From a virus, in the IMG/VR virus record IMGVR_UViG_3300045116_000678, positions 18,903 to 82,902 of that record: a DNA stretch of 64,000 nt. The stretch is one strand, 5' to 3'. The position numbers were made by a program, and so were the translations under genes. Positions 56,028-63,830 of the stretch are shown one piece after another (within the stretch, counting starts at the first letter, position 1; each line of letters begins with the position of its first letter). The notes below the pieces were generated by a model. The model saw nothing but the letters and a program-made list of their open reading frames with translations, was not told where the DNA came from and ran no database searches.

Positions 56028-56715
56028 GAAGAATCCTTCTAAGTTTGTTGCGCAGCGCTATGGCCTCTCGCGCCTCCTGCGGCAGAAGGTGATGGAAGTG
56101 ACCAATGGACGCCAAGTACGTTCGGTCCTTGCGCAGGCCGAGTCGGTGAGCAAGTCTTGCAATCGAAGTAATCCTTCGACCCAACATCCGCGAGATGAAG
56201 GTGTTGGAATTGATCGGCCACAATCGAACAACGATCTCAATCTCTTCGTTGCTCCACCACGACCGCTCGGGAGCGCGGTAACCCAAGTCGTACAGGAAGC
56301 GCTCGACACTCTTTCGACTGCGACCGATCAGCATGCCAATCTCGTCCGGCGCGAGGTCAACCCGCAGTCGCTCCACCAACCTGCGTTCTTCATCTGACCA
56401 TTGGCTCACTAGTCGAGGGGCAACACCCTCGGCCATTTGGCTTTTGATCAAGCTCTTGACCGACGTTGTGGTACGACCAAGAAAGCGCGCAATTTCTGTG
56501 TGCGTAAACTCATGCCGAAGTCGTAGCAATAGCGCCTTTTCCTCTTCTGTCCAAGACAGGTGAATTTGCCGCTGAAGGTGCTGGACGCGCACTTGATACT
56601 TGACGGAGCCCAGAGAACGCCCGAGCAAGGCACTGATCTCGTTATCGGTGCAATATGGACGCCACTCTGCAAGCAATGCAAGTTCGTCTCGACTCCAAGG
56701 AGCGATCCTTTTCAT
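55948..56715 (-). CDS. protein with four Myb/SANT-like repeats
   Basis: 255 residues. Four repeats of ~48 residues begin near 7, 55, 106 and 153, each opening with Trp and acidic residues (WSRDELALL, WTEEEKALL, WSDEERRLV, WSNEEIEIV). Each then has a second and third helix with 'LGR...SV/SI' (ALLGRSLGSVKY, FLGRTTTSVKS, LIGRSRKSVER, MLGRRITSIAR). This is a tandem helix-turn-helix of Myb/SANT or homeodomain-like type, suited to long DNA sites. The basic tail carries PVRRAG. Function unknown. Confidence 0.7.
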   Translation of the reverse strand: MKRIAPWSRDELALLAEWRPYCTDNEISALLGRSLGSVKYQVRVQHLQRQIHLSWTEEEKALLLRLRHEFTHTEIARFLGRTTTSVKSLIKSQMAEGVAPRLVSQWSDEERRLVERLRVDLAPDEIGMLIGRSRKSVERFLYDLGYRAPERSWWSNEEIEIVVRLWPINSNTFISRMLGRRITSIARLAHRLGLRKDRTYLASIGHFHHLLPQEAREAIALRNKLRRILHDAEHQDAARRPVRRAGIAPTRSAIK

Positions 56716-56873
56716 TTATGCGCCGGTTCCTAGCCCACTCGGACGGCGGACTATGCGCGCCGGCTGCGCTTGAGCCACCTAGGGCAATGCCTCTACCTTT
56801 GCAACCCTCTTGGTGATGAGGCTCGTAATCGCGCGCTGCGACATCCTGCACTCACCACCGGAGGGCTCCATTA

Positions 56874-57089
56874 GTGACCAAAATCTATCTTCTCAGTGCA
56901 CTACTCGCACTTTGCGGCTGCGATTCAACAAACTGGGAATCCGCGGGCCGACAGGACGGGTATGCAGTCACGGTCAACACGACGTGTAAGTTCCGGTCCA
57001 CCATGGTGCATGGGAAGTTCGAAAACGCGGACTACGCCAGGGGATACAGCCGCGGCGCCCAAGATGGAGCCGCCGCGGTAGCGACGTAA
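56874..57089 (+). CDS. small lipoprotein-like protein
   Basis: 71 residues, GTG start 9 bases after GGAGG. Short hydrophobic stretch with a lipobox-like LCGC (Cys16). The mature part has DGYAVTVNTTCKFRS and GYSRGAQDGAAA, a pattern shared by small exported proteins of unknown role. Confidence 0.55.
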   Translation: MTKIYLLSALLALCGCDSTNWESAGRQDGYAVTVNTTCKFRSTMVHGKFENADYARGYSRGAQDGAAAVAT

Positions 57090-57141
57090 GGATGCGAGCG
57101 TTTGAGGTAGCCCAGGCCGGCGGCACATTTCCTCGTGACCG

Positions 57142-57158
57142 GTCGAGCAGTGCTCGAC
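57142..57158. promoter_or_regulatory. hairpin between the lipoprotein and membrane genes
   Basis: GTCGAGCA-G-TGCTCGAC, 8-bp arms, no T-run. Could be part of convergent termination. Confidence 0.45.
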
Positions 57159-57178
57159 AAGTTCTACCCGGGCATATT

Positions 57179-57580
57179 TCAGTGCGGCAAGTCGAGAGGA
57201 GATAAGGCATGAGCGCCGACCCGGCGCTCCTCCAACGCCTTTACCTTCTCCTCAAGCTCTTCGCGCTTGGCATTGCGTGCGACGAGCGCCTTTTCAGTCT
57301 GCTCAAGGAACAGGAAGACAAATCCTGCGCACAGGTTGAAGAAGTGCAGGAGCAACAGCAGGACTGCGCCCCGTGTAACGGGCCCACTGCCCAGCCAGAA
57401 CGTGAGGATCCCGAGCGGCGAGTTGACGAAAAGCACAACGTAAAAGGCGCGATTCAGCCACCGTGTCCACAGCTGCCGCAGCCACTCACGCTTCTCCGGC
57501 TCCATGTTGGCCAGCGTCATCGTGACCGTGAAGACGGCAATGAAGACGCCCAAGATCGACACAACGGTTGTCACCTCCAT
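57179..57580 (-). CDS. membrane protein with coiled-coil tail
   Basis: 133 residues with a strong GAGGAGGG before the ATG. Three hydrophobic segments (about 4-24, 44-62, 73-94), then a coiled coil (REELEEKVKALEERR). Inner-membrane protein, role unknown. Confidence 0.65.
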   Translation of the reverse strand: MEVTTVVSILGVFIAVFTVTMTLANMEPEKREWLRQLWTRWLNRAFYVVLFVNSPLGILTFWLGSGPVTRGAVLLLLLHFFNLCAGFVFLFLEQTEKALVARNAKREELEEKVKALEERRVGAHALSPLDLPH

Positions 57581-57678
57581 GCCATCCCTCCTCGGTGGTA
57601 TGTGCGCATTAGTTCACTTGACCCGAACAGCGACCGGGCAGATCATGTAACTATACGCAACACAACGAGGAGAACGAC

Positions 57679-58026
57679 ATGAGGATTGCTATCGGGTTGA
57701 TCTTGGCTGCCGCTTCCTTCGGCGCGAGTGCCTATTGCACTGGGTCCGGAGCCTTCCGCCAGTGCTCGGACGGTAGCGGCAACAGCTACAGCGTCCAGCA
57801 GTTCGGCAACACGACCTATGTGCAGGGTCACAACGCACAGACTGGCTCAAGCTGGAATCAGACCAGCCAGAACATCGGTAGTACAACCTACCATCACGGG
57901 ACGGCCGCCAACGGGAACAACTGGAACGGCACGACCCAGCACATCGGCAACACCACCTATCACAACGGCATCAACAGCCAGGGCCAGCCATACGCGAGGA
58001 CTTGCAATCAGTTCGGCTGCAACTGA
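57679..58026 (+). CDS. secreted repeat protein
   Basis: 115 residues with GAGGAG before the ATG. Signal peptide ending near GASAYCTG. The mature part has three degenerate ~22-residue repeats with GNTTYV, GSTTYHHG and GNTTYHNG. Cys residues at both ends could form a disulfide. Asn/Thr/Gly-rich, likely extracellular or periplasmic. Lower GC than neighbours. Confidence 0.65.
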   Translation: MRIAIGLILAAASFGASAYCTGSGAFRQCSDGSGNSYSVQQFGNTTYVQGHNAQTGSSWNQTSQNIGSTTYHHGTAANGNNWNGTTQHIGNTTYHNGINSQGQPYARTCNQFGCN

Positions 58027-58268
58027 CTTCGGGCTCTACTAACCCTGTTGAGGTTGCGTTGTTCCTACTTGTCGCCCTGCTACACGCAGTGCCCGTTCTC
58101 TTGACCGCGGCGATTACGCGCCGCGCGAAGCCTGTGTGGATTGCGGGCGGAATCATGGCTATCTTGGCTATCGCAACCGGAGCTGCCAAATTTGCCGGCG
58201 TGGACTTGTTGGCAATCGGCGGTGGCATCTGGCTGGGGTTGGAAATGTGCGAAAAGCCAGATCGGTGA
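58002..58268 (+). CDS. small membrane protein
   Basis: 88 residues if the ATG at 58002 is used, overlapping the previous gene by 25 bases. A TTG at 58059 with GAGG upstream would give 69 residues. Two hydrophobic segments (about 18-38 and 45-66) then VDLLAIGGGIWLGLEM. Unknown. Confidence 0.45.
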   Translation: MQSVRLQLTSGSTNPVEVALFLLVALLHAVPVLLTAAITRRAKPVWIAGGIMAILAIATGAAKFAGVDLLAIGGGIWLGLEMCEKPDR

Positions 58269-58318
58269 AGGAGTACGCTGGAAGCCAAGGACACCGAAGT
58301 GATTCAGTGGGCAACTGG

Positions 58319-58552
58319 TCAGGTCTCCACTCCCTCAACCATTCCCCGGTGCTCTCTCAGCAGCCGGTTCAACTCCTTCATGAGCCGCTGATCCTCCCGC
58401 CACTTCCCGCCCTTGTACGGGTTACGCGCGACCTTCGCCTTTCCCTCGACCGTCTTGGGCCCGGTGGACTTCTCCCACGGCCTCCATCGCTGGATCGCCT
58501 CTCTCTGCTTTGCTCGTCGCTCTGGCGTCCAGCCAGCCGCAGGGTTGCCCAT
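58319..58552 (-). CDS. small phage-type protein
   Basis: 77 residues: GWTPERRAKQREAIQRW then PWEKSTGPKTVEGKAKVARNP, a conserved-looking basic pattern I recall from phage genomes next to the gene below. Overlaps that gene by 131 bases in a different frame. Last gene of the region-3 operon. Confidence 0.6.
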   Translation of the reverse strand: MGNPAAGWTPERRAKQREAIQRWRPWEKSTGPKTVEGKAKVARNPYKGGKWREDQRLMKELNRLLREHRGMVEGVET

Positions 58553-59105
58553 GGCTATGCTCCAAAAGTGTGCTTTCTGCTACATCAGTGTTGATCACGC
58601 CCGCGCCCGTGCGCGTACTTGTCGCAGAACCGGCGTTGTTGACCTGCTGCTGGCCGCCGTTGTTCACGTTGGCCTGCCTCGCGATCACAGTCGTTCTCGG
58701 GTACTTCAGGTCGACCAGCGCTGAGATCGTTGCTCTGCTCCCCGCCTGGGCCTTGAACGCCAGCCCCATGAACGCCTCTAGGTGTCTTTGGTAGTTCTGG
58801 TCCTGTGCTCGGCGGGCGAGGTTGACGAACATGGTTTGCAGAGCGGTAGCCTGAGCTACCAACATGCCCTCCAAGTCCGAGAGGTCCCCCGCTCTCACCC
58901 GGCCGACGGTCTCCTCCAAGGATCGGACCGTGGACATGATGTCCACCTCGTCCTTTGACCCGATATAGCCCTGATACGGCTGGATGACCGAGGCGGCGTT
59001 GATGGCCGGATCCGTGATCATGCGGCCCAGAGTCTGCGAGCCCGTCTCGTCAGGCCGGCTGGTCACCTCGAAAGCCCCGGGCTTGGGGCGGCTCTTGGCG
59101 GTCAA
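58422..59105 (-). CDS. phage-type structural or accessory protein
   Basis: 227 residues from TTG 59105 (8 bases after GGAG, overlapping the previous stop as TTGA). The middle has LVAQATALQTMFVNLARRAQD and LVDLKYPRTTVIARQANVNNGGQQQVNN (read in parts), a recurring phage pattern. The C-terminal 44 codons overlap the small gene in another frame. Function unknown. Confidence 0.55.
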   Translation of the reverse strand: MTAKSRPKPGAFEVTSRPDETGSQTLGRMITDPAINAASVIQPYQGYIGSKDEVDIMSTVRSLEETVGRVRAGDLSDLEGMLVAQATALQTMFVNLARRAQDQNYQRHLEAFMGLAFKAQAGSRATISALVDLKYPRTTVIARQANVNNGGQQQVNNAGSATSTRTGAGVINTDVAESTLLEHSHGQPCGWLDARATSKAERGDPAMEAVGEVHRAQDGRGKGEGRA

Positions 59106-59623
59106 TGCAGGTGCTCCGGCGTCGACTGCCCGCGGATGATGGAGGTCGCATACATCCGGATTTGCTTGCGGGTGTTGTCGACCAGAGGGAGCCATTCGCT
59201 CGGGACGAAGCTCTTGGCCTGTTCCAGCTCAACGGCGTGCTTGGGGTCCTCTTCGGCATGCAGCCGAAGCGTCCGGGCCAGCTTCTTGCCGAATTGACGC
59301 TCGATCGCTTCGACAAACTCCAGCGAGATGGGCTGATCTTCAAGAGCCTGCATGTATCCCAACAGCGCCACAGGGTGGACGTGCAGGATGAGGTAATAGG
59401 CCATTCCAGCCATCGCTGCGACACCGTAGTGCAGATTGCCGGTGTACCCGTCCAGATCCTCCAGGAGCCACTTGGCGTGGTCCTTCTCGTCGGCCAGGTG
59501 CTTGACGAAGAACGCCTTCAACTCGGCCTCCCATCCGTCATCACGAAGTGTTCCGATTGCCTGGGCCAGGAGAGGTTCGCTCGCGACGATGAGCTGATAG
59601 CAGTTGGCTAGATGTTCACGCAT
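59102..59623 (-). CDS. heme-oxygenase-like di-iron protein
   Basis: 173 residues, all helical. Candidate ligands: His42-x3-Glu46-x2-His49 in KHLADEKDHAKW and His122 to His129 in LHAEEDPKHA. These fit the heme-oxygenase-like di-iron/ferritin-like fold (TenA/HDO type). In an operon of phage-type genes this is unusual. Reaction unknown. Confidence 0.6.
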   Translation of the reverse strand: MREHLANCYQLIVASEPLLAQAIGTLRDDGWEAELKAFFVKHLADEKDHAKWLLEDLDGYTGNLHYGVAAMAGMAYYLILHVHPVALLGYMQALEDQPISLEFVEAIERQFGKKLARTLRLHAEEDPKHAVELEQAKSFVPSEWLPLVDNTRKQIRMYATSIIRGQSTPEHLH

Positions 59624-59625
59624 GA

Positions 59626-60732
59626 TCAGAAGAAGAAGCTGGCGCCAGCACCGGCAGCGGCACTGCTGGCGGCGGACGAACCATAGGCGTACAGGGCAGA
59701 AGCAGCCAGGCCAGCAGCAGCCTGGGTATTGGCAGCCTCCTGGGCGTTCTGTGCATTCACTTGTCCAAGCTGCGAGTTGTATTGGCCCTGGGTGGCTCCC
59801 AGGAGGTCTGGCCCGCTGGTCTGCCCTTGCTGGCCTGGCGTGTTGAACGTGGGGTTTGTGACCTGGGACCCGTTTCTCAGGGCGCTCAGCTCTTGAAGAG
59901 GCAGGTTGCGTAGATACGCGCGCTGCTGAAGCGTTGCGGCGTTCCCAGCAAGGGCTTGCTGGAACATCTGGTTTTGCAGCTGCGAGCCAGCCAGCTCTGC
60001 GGCAATGTCGGCGTCGTTGCGTTGCTTGCCGAACTGGCTTTGCTGCGTGGCCCAGCCTTCGGAACCCACTGTCAGGCCCATGTTTGCAAGTTTGGTGTCG
60101 AGGGCGGCCTGCTGCTGGTCGAGACTTTCTCGATTGCGCTGTTTGATCAGGTTCGCGGCACGGTCCCAGCCATCCATGCCGGTCATGCTGTTGATGTCGA
60201 TAAGCCCTGACGTATCAAACGGCTGTGCCATGGAGTCGCGTACCCGATCCATGGCACTTCCCTGCAGGTCGGCCATCCCCAGGCTGGTGCGGTTGTACGC
60301 ATCGAGGAGTTGCCGCCCGGTGTCGGACAACTGGATCTCAGACGACCACTTGTCCGGGTTGATCATGTAGTCGTTACGATCAGGCGCCTTCAGTATCGCC
60401 CCGGTCGCTTCCATGTACTTGCGTACCTGTGGATTGAGCTGGAGCCCGCGCTCCTGATCCTGATAGCGTTTCAGCGCTGCGTCATACCCGGCTTGGTCGA
60501 ATCCATCGCCCTGGTGGTAGACCAACGAACCATAAGGGGTGACTTGGTCGATGCGGTTGGCCTGAGTTTGCGCGCGGGCGGCATTGAGGTTGCCGGCAGC
60601 TTGGGCGTTCGCTTGGCCGACGTAGTCAGGTGCGGCGGGCGCTTCGGACTTGCCACCGTACAGGCGCATGCGGCCGGCCGAAGGCTGAAAGGCCCGAGGA
60701 TCGTGCTCGGGGATGTCGAGGAGGTGCTTCAT
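59626..60732 (-). CDS. probable virion/ejection-associated protein
   Basis: 368 residues. VGQANAQAAGNLNAARAQTQANRIDQVTPYGSLVY and repeated GTN/Gln-rich segments (read in parts) look like internal virion or DNA-ejection proteins of T7-like podoviruses. The C-terminus is Ala/Ser-rich (ALYAYGSSAASSAAAGAGAS). Overlaps the AlpA-like stop by ATGA. Confidence 0.6.
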   Translation of the reverse strand: MKHLLDIPEHDPRAFQPSAGRMRLYGGKSEAPAAPDYVGQANAQAAGNLNAARAQTQANRIDQVTPYGSLVYHQGDGFDQAGYDAALKRYQDQERGLQLNPQVRKYMEATGAILKAPDRNDYMINPDKWSSEIQLSDTGRQLLDAYNRTSLGMADLQGSAMDRVRDSMAQPFDTSGLIDINSMTGMDGWDRAANLIKQRNRESLDQQQAALDTKLANMGLTVGSEGWATQQSQFGKQRNDADIAAELAGSQLQNQMFQQALAGNAATLQQRAYLRNLPLQELSALRNGSQVTNPTFNTPGQQGQTSGPDLLGATQGQYNSQLGQVNAQNAQEAANTQAAAGLAASALYAYGSSAASSAAAGAGASFFF

Positions 60733-61004
60733 TGGGCTTGGCGGCGTTCCATGGCTGCGCGAAGCAGAGCGTTGATTTCGTGCTCCACCCAGCCCTTTGC
60801 GTGTTCGCCCAGGGAGATGGGCTTGGGAAACGTTCCACGCCGGATGCGGCTGTAGATCGTCGAGCGGGACAGTCCAACCCGGCTCATCACCACGGGTAAC
60901 CGCAGGATGCGAATGGGCGGGTCCTCATCGGCATGGCCGGCCGCGGGTAGCCGCGACCGTCCGTGACTGGCCGTGAGGGAATGCGTGTGGACGTCTTTGG
61001 ACAT
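60729..61004 (-). CDS. AlpA-like regulator
   Basis: 91 residues from the ATG at 61004 (start uncertain). ILRLPVVMSRVGLSRSTIYSRI and GTFPKPISLGEHAKGW match the AlpA/MerR-type HTH of phage and satellite regulators, including excisionase roles. Overlaps the virion-like gene. Confidence 0.75.
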   Translation of the reverse strand: MSKDVHTHSLTASHGRSRLPAAGHADEDPPIRILRLPVVMSRVGLSRSTIYSRIRRGTFPKPISLGEHAKGWVEHEINALLRAAMERRQAQ

Positions 61005-61061
61005 GGATGGATGGTCGACCCAAGTGCTCGCCACATCTACGCCGAAGCTGACCGTTGCTCG

Positions 61062-61337
61062 TCAGCGCCCGGCGTCCCTCGCCATTTCTATCCACGAAGC
61101 CAGGTCCGATATCCGATAGCTGACCCTGCCGCCGTTCATTCCGAGCGCATAGAAGGTCGGGCCGTTGCCCGACTGCCGCATCGCCTTGAGACTCGCCGCC
61201 GAGTACCCCAGCAGTTGGGCGGCATCCTTCTCGTTCACGCGTCCATCTCCAGAGACACACATCCGCTCTCGGGCAGCGAATGCCCCGAGGAGGTCCGCAG
61301 TCGCCTGGATCGACTGAGCAATCGAACCCTGAGTCAC
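61062..61337 (-). CDS. small HTH/excisionase-like protein
   Basis: 91 residues, GTG start overlapping the TubC-like stop. VNEKDAAQLLGYSAASLKAMRQSGNGPTFYAL has a winged HTH like excisionases. Probably DNA-binding. Confidence 0.6.
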   Translation of the reverse strand: MTQGSIAQSIQATADLLGAFAARERMCVSGDGRVNEKDAAQLLGYSAASLKAMRQSGNGPTFYALGMNGGRVSYRISDLASWIEMARDAGR

Positions 61338-61723
61338 AGCCGGCCCCCATTTCCCTCGCGCGCGCGTACTGGACGTTTTTCAGCGTCGCGGTACACGACC
61401 TGGAAGTACTTCAACAGTTCGGGCTTCAGCTCGTCCGGGGTGTTGATGCAGTCCTGCCGCATCTCCTCCCGACGCTCAGGACTGTCTCCCCAGCAATCGC
61501 AGGCCCGCATGGCAGCGCGGATCAGCTCGTCCTGAAGGCGTTTGGCCTGGGCCTGGCACTGCTCCAGGTATCGGACGACCTCCTGCTTGTTGGCCCTGAG
61601 GATCTGCCGCTGGCTGTCGTGCAAGGTGCTGGCCGGGCTCACAAGGAGTCGACCACCCTCCCCCAGCTCAACGGTGAAGCCCTGCGCCCAGAGGTCGCTC
61701 AGGATGGAATGTGGCGAGGTCAT
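61334..61723 (-). CDS. TubC-docking-like protein
   Basis: 129 residues. MTSPHSILSDLWAQGFTVEL...LLVSPAS resembles the small TubC N-terminal docking domain seen in integrated elements next to primase/helicase genes. The rest is helical with CDCWG. ATGA overlap with the helicase. Confidence 0.55.
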   Translation of the reverse strand: MTSPHSILSDLWAQGFTVELGEGGRLLVSPASTLHDSQRQILRANKQEVVRYLEQCQAQAKRLQDELIRAAMRACDCWGDSPERREEMRQDCINTPDELKPELLKYFQVVYRDAEKRPVRAREGNGGRL

Positions 61724-63003
61724 CAGATCGCCTCCACGTCCGTCGAAGATTCCGAAGGTTTCGAAGATTCCAAGATTCCGGAGACGGAACCTTCGGAACC
61801 TTCGACGTTTGGCGTCGAGCCAGTCCGTGAAGATTCCGAAGATTCCACGTCCGAAAAACTGGAGCCTTCGGAATCTTCGGAATCTTCGGAACCTTCGGTG
61901 GTGGGGCTGGAATCTTCGGGGAAAGTCACTTCGTGGCCTGGTAGACGCCAGTACCAGCCGCCCTGCATGCCGCCCTTCTTGCGCACGACGCTCAGCTTCT
62001 TGGATGCCGCCCAGATCTGTTTCTTGGTGAACCCAGCAGCCTTGAGAGGCTTGCTCGCGGTATCAGCCTCGGTCCACGTCGCAGCGGAAAGCTCCTCGCG
62101 CAGCATCGAGCTGGCATCGGAGGTGTCCTCCCCGTCGTCGTCGCTGGGGTCCGTCAAGAGATCGCGAGCGGTCCCCTCGACAGCCTTGCCCCAAGCAATC
62201 CGGCTGGCTTCGATGCCGCCCATTACCTCGATCTGCTCAAGGTGGTATTCGAAGCCGCCGTCGTCCGGACCGATGTTGGACTTGGCACGGGCGAGAATCC
62301 GCGCGTCCTGGCCATCCTCGCCCTTAACCTTGGCAGCGACCATAACCACCCGAGCGACCGCGGAGAAGGCCACGCTGCCGACCACGCGCTGCGCCGGGTC
62401 TTGACCCTGCCCGCCCTTGGCGAAGTGGGTGATGCCAACGATGGCGCACCCGCATGTCGCGGCAAGGTCCACCAAGGGCTGGAGCGATCGGCGCACCTCG
62501 GTGTTCTTGTGACTGTCACCGTTGACCGCTGAAACGACCGGATCGACCAGCACCATGCGCACATCGCCGATGTGCTCTATGGCCTGCGTCAATTGGGACA
62601 GGTCTCGGGCCGGGTCGAACGGCACCAGCTCGCCGTCAATCCTGGTCCCCTGCACGAAGAACACCCGCGCTGGATCGCCGCCGGCCGCGACAATGCGGGG
62701 CAGCAGCGTGTCGGCTGCATCATCCTCGCTGGAGAAGATCACTGCGTTGCCCTTAGCGCAGCGTGCGCCATCGGGCCACACACCGCCAATGGTCACCGTT
62801 GCGACCATCGTGAGGCCCAGGGTAGTCTTCCCCTGCCCAGGCGCACCAGCGAGCAAATGGAACTTCCCATTCGCCAGCCAGTGCCGCCACAGCCAGTCAA
62901 TGGGCTGGGGGTTGAGCTGGCTGCCACAGACGATGGCGACGGCGTTGTTCGGGTCCATGGTCGCTGCCCTGGCAGCCTCGATGTTCTTGAGCACGGCGTT
63001 CAT
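61723..63003 (-). CDS. RepA-like replicative helicase
   Basis: 426 residues. Walker A GAPGQGKTT (53-61), Walker B VRMVLVDPVVS near 148, and IVGITHFAKGGQ (RepA/DnaB-like HFNK region). The C-terminal ~100 residues are acidic with Ser/Glu/Asp repeats (SEDSEDSEG). Together with the Toprim primase it would drive replication of the element. Confidence 0.82.
   Translation of the reverse strand: MNAVLKNIEAARAATMDPNNAVAIVCGSQLNPQPIDWLWRHWLANGKFHLLAGAPGQGKTTLGLTMVATVTIGGVWPDGARCAKGNAVIFSSEDDAADTLLPRIVAAGGDPARVFFVQGTRIDGELVPFDPARDLSQLTQAIEHIGDVRMVLVDPVVSAVNGDSHKNTEVRRSLQPLVDLAATCGCAIVGITHFAKGGQGQDPAQRVVGSVAFSAVARVVMVAAKVKGEDGQDARILARAKSNIGPDDGGFEYHLEQIEVMGGIEASRIAWGKAVEGTARDLLTDPSDDDGEDTSDASSMLREELSAATWTEADTASKPLKAAGFTKKQIWAASKKLSVVRKKGGMQGGWYWRLPGHEVTFPEDSSPTTEGSEDSEDSEGSSFSDVESSESSRTGSTPNVEGSEGSVSGILESSKPSESSTDVEAI
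61738..61920 (-). repeat. acidic Ser/Glu/Asp codon repeats
   Basis: GAAGATTCC-type units recur on the plus strand, encoding Glu/Ser/Asp runs (SEDSEDSEG, VEGSEGSV) at the C-terminus of the helicase. In-frame trinucleotide-multiple units could vary in number. Confidence 0.7.
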
Positions 63004-63830
63004 GCCTGCACCTCCACTTTTCCGGCGAGCCGGTGCAGATCGTTGTGGTCTGAGTCGTTCGGGCCACGCGGCAGGCCCGTGAAGTCAGGTACGGCCAGCA
63101 AGCCACCGACGGCGCGCGCAGCTTCCGTTGCTGCCGTCAGGCCCGGATTTCCAAGAGTCGTGTGGTCGTCGTCGGCCGCGATTACGAGCGTGATGCAGGG
63201 AAACTTGGCGCGCAGCGCTCTCGCCACGGGCAATAGGTTGCCCGCGTTAAACGCCACCGCCACGGCATGGCTGGTGTCCTCGTGGATCGTGGCGCCCGTT
63301 GCGTACCCCTCGCAGATCACCAGGCGGCCGGATGGCTTTCCGATCGAGCAATAGCAGCCCTTCACCCGTCCTCCCGGCATGAACCGCTTCTCGCCGTCCG
63401 GGGCGATACTCTGCAGGCTCCACAGACGTCCTTCTGCATCACGCATCGGGATCAGAAGCGTATGTCCGCCTTCGATCCGGATGCCGTGTGGCTGGACGCC
63501 CTTGTTGGTCAGGTAGGTATGTTCCGTGACTGGCTCCGCAGCGGCCCACCGCAGCGCAGCAGCCTCGGCCGTCTCAGCCTGGCGCTGTCGCTGCTCCGCG
63601 TCGTGCTGGCGGCGCAGGACATCCATGCGGCGCCGGAAGGCTTCACGCTCAGCAGGCGTCAGCTCCCGGTCATTCCTGCGCGTCTCGACATGCCCGCACC
63701 GGAAGCAGTGGGCCACGCCGTGACCCTCCCCGGCGCATGTGATGCCCATGGTCTTATCCTTGGCCGAGCGTCCGCAAGCGGGGCAGGAGACGCGGTAGTC
63801 ACCTGGGGCATATTCGTTCCAGTCGATCAT
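63000..63830 (-). CDS. zinc-ribbon Toprim primase
   Basis: 276 residues from the ATG at 63830 (MIDWNEYAPGDYRVSCPACG). Zinc site Cys16, Cys19, Cys42, Cys45; Toprim with Glu174 in VICEGYATGA and Asp220-222 in IAADDDH. Makes primers for the helicase encoded downstream; the two genes overlap. Typical pair of phages and satellites. Confidence 0.85.
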   Translation of the reverse strand: MIDWNEYAPGDYRVSCPACGRSAKDKTMGITCAGEGHGVAHCFRCGHVETRRNDRELTPAEREAFRRRMDVLRRQHDAEQRQRQAETAEAAALRWAAAEPVTEHTYLTNKGVQPHGIRIEGGHTLLIPMRDAEGRLWSLQSIAPDGEKRFMPGGRVKGCYCSIGKPSGRLVICEGYATGATIHEDTSHAVAVAFNAGNLLPVARALRAKFPCITLVIAADDDHTTLGNPGLTAATEAARAVGGLLAVPDFTGLPRGPNDSDHNDLHRLAGKVEVQA

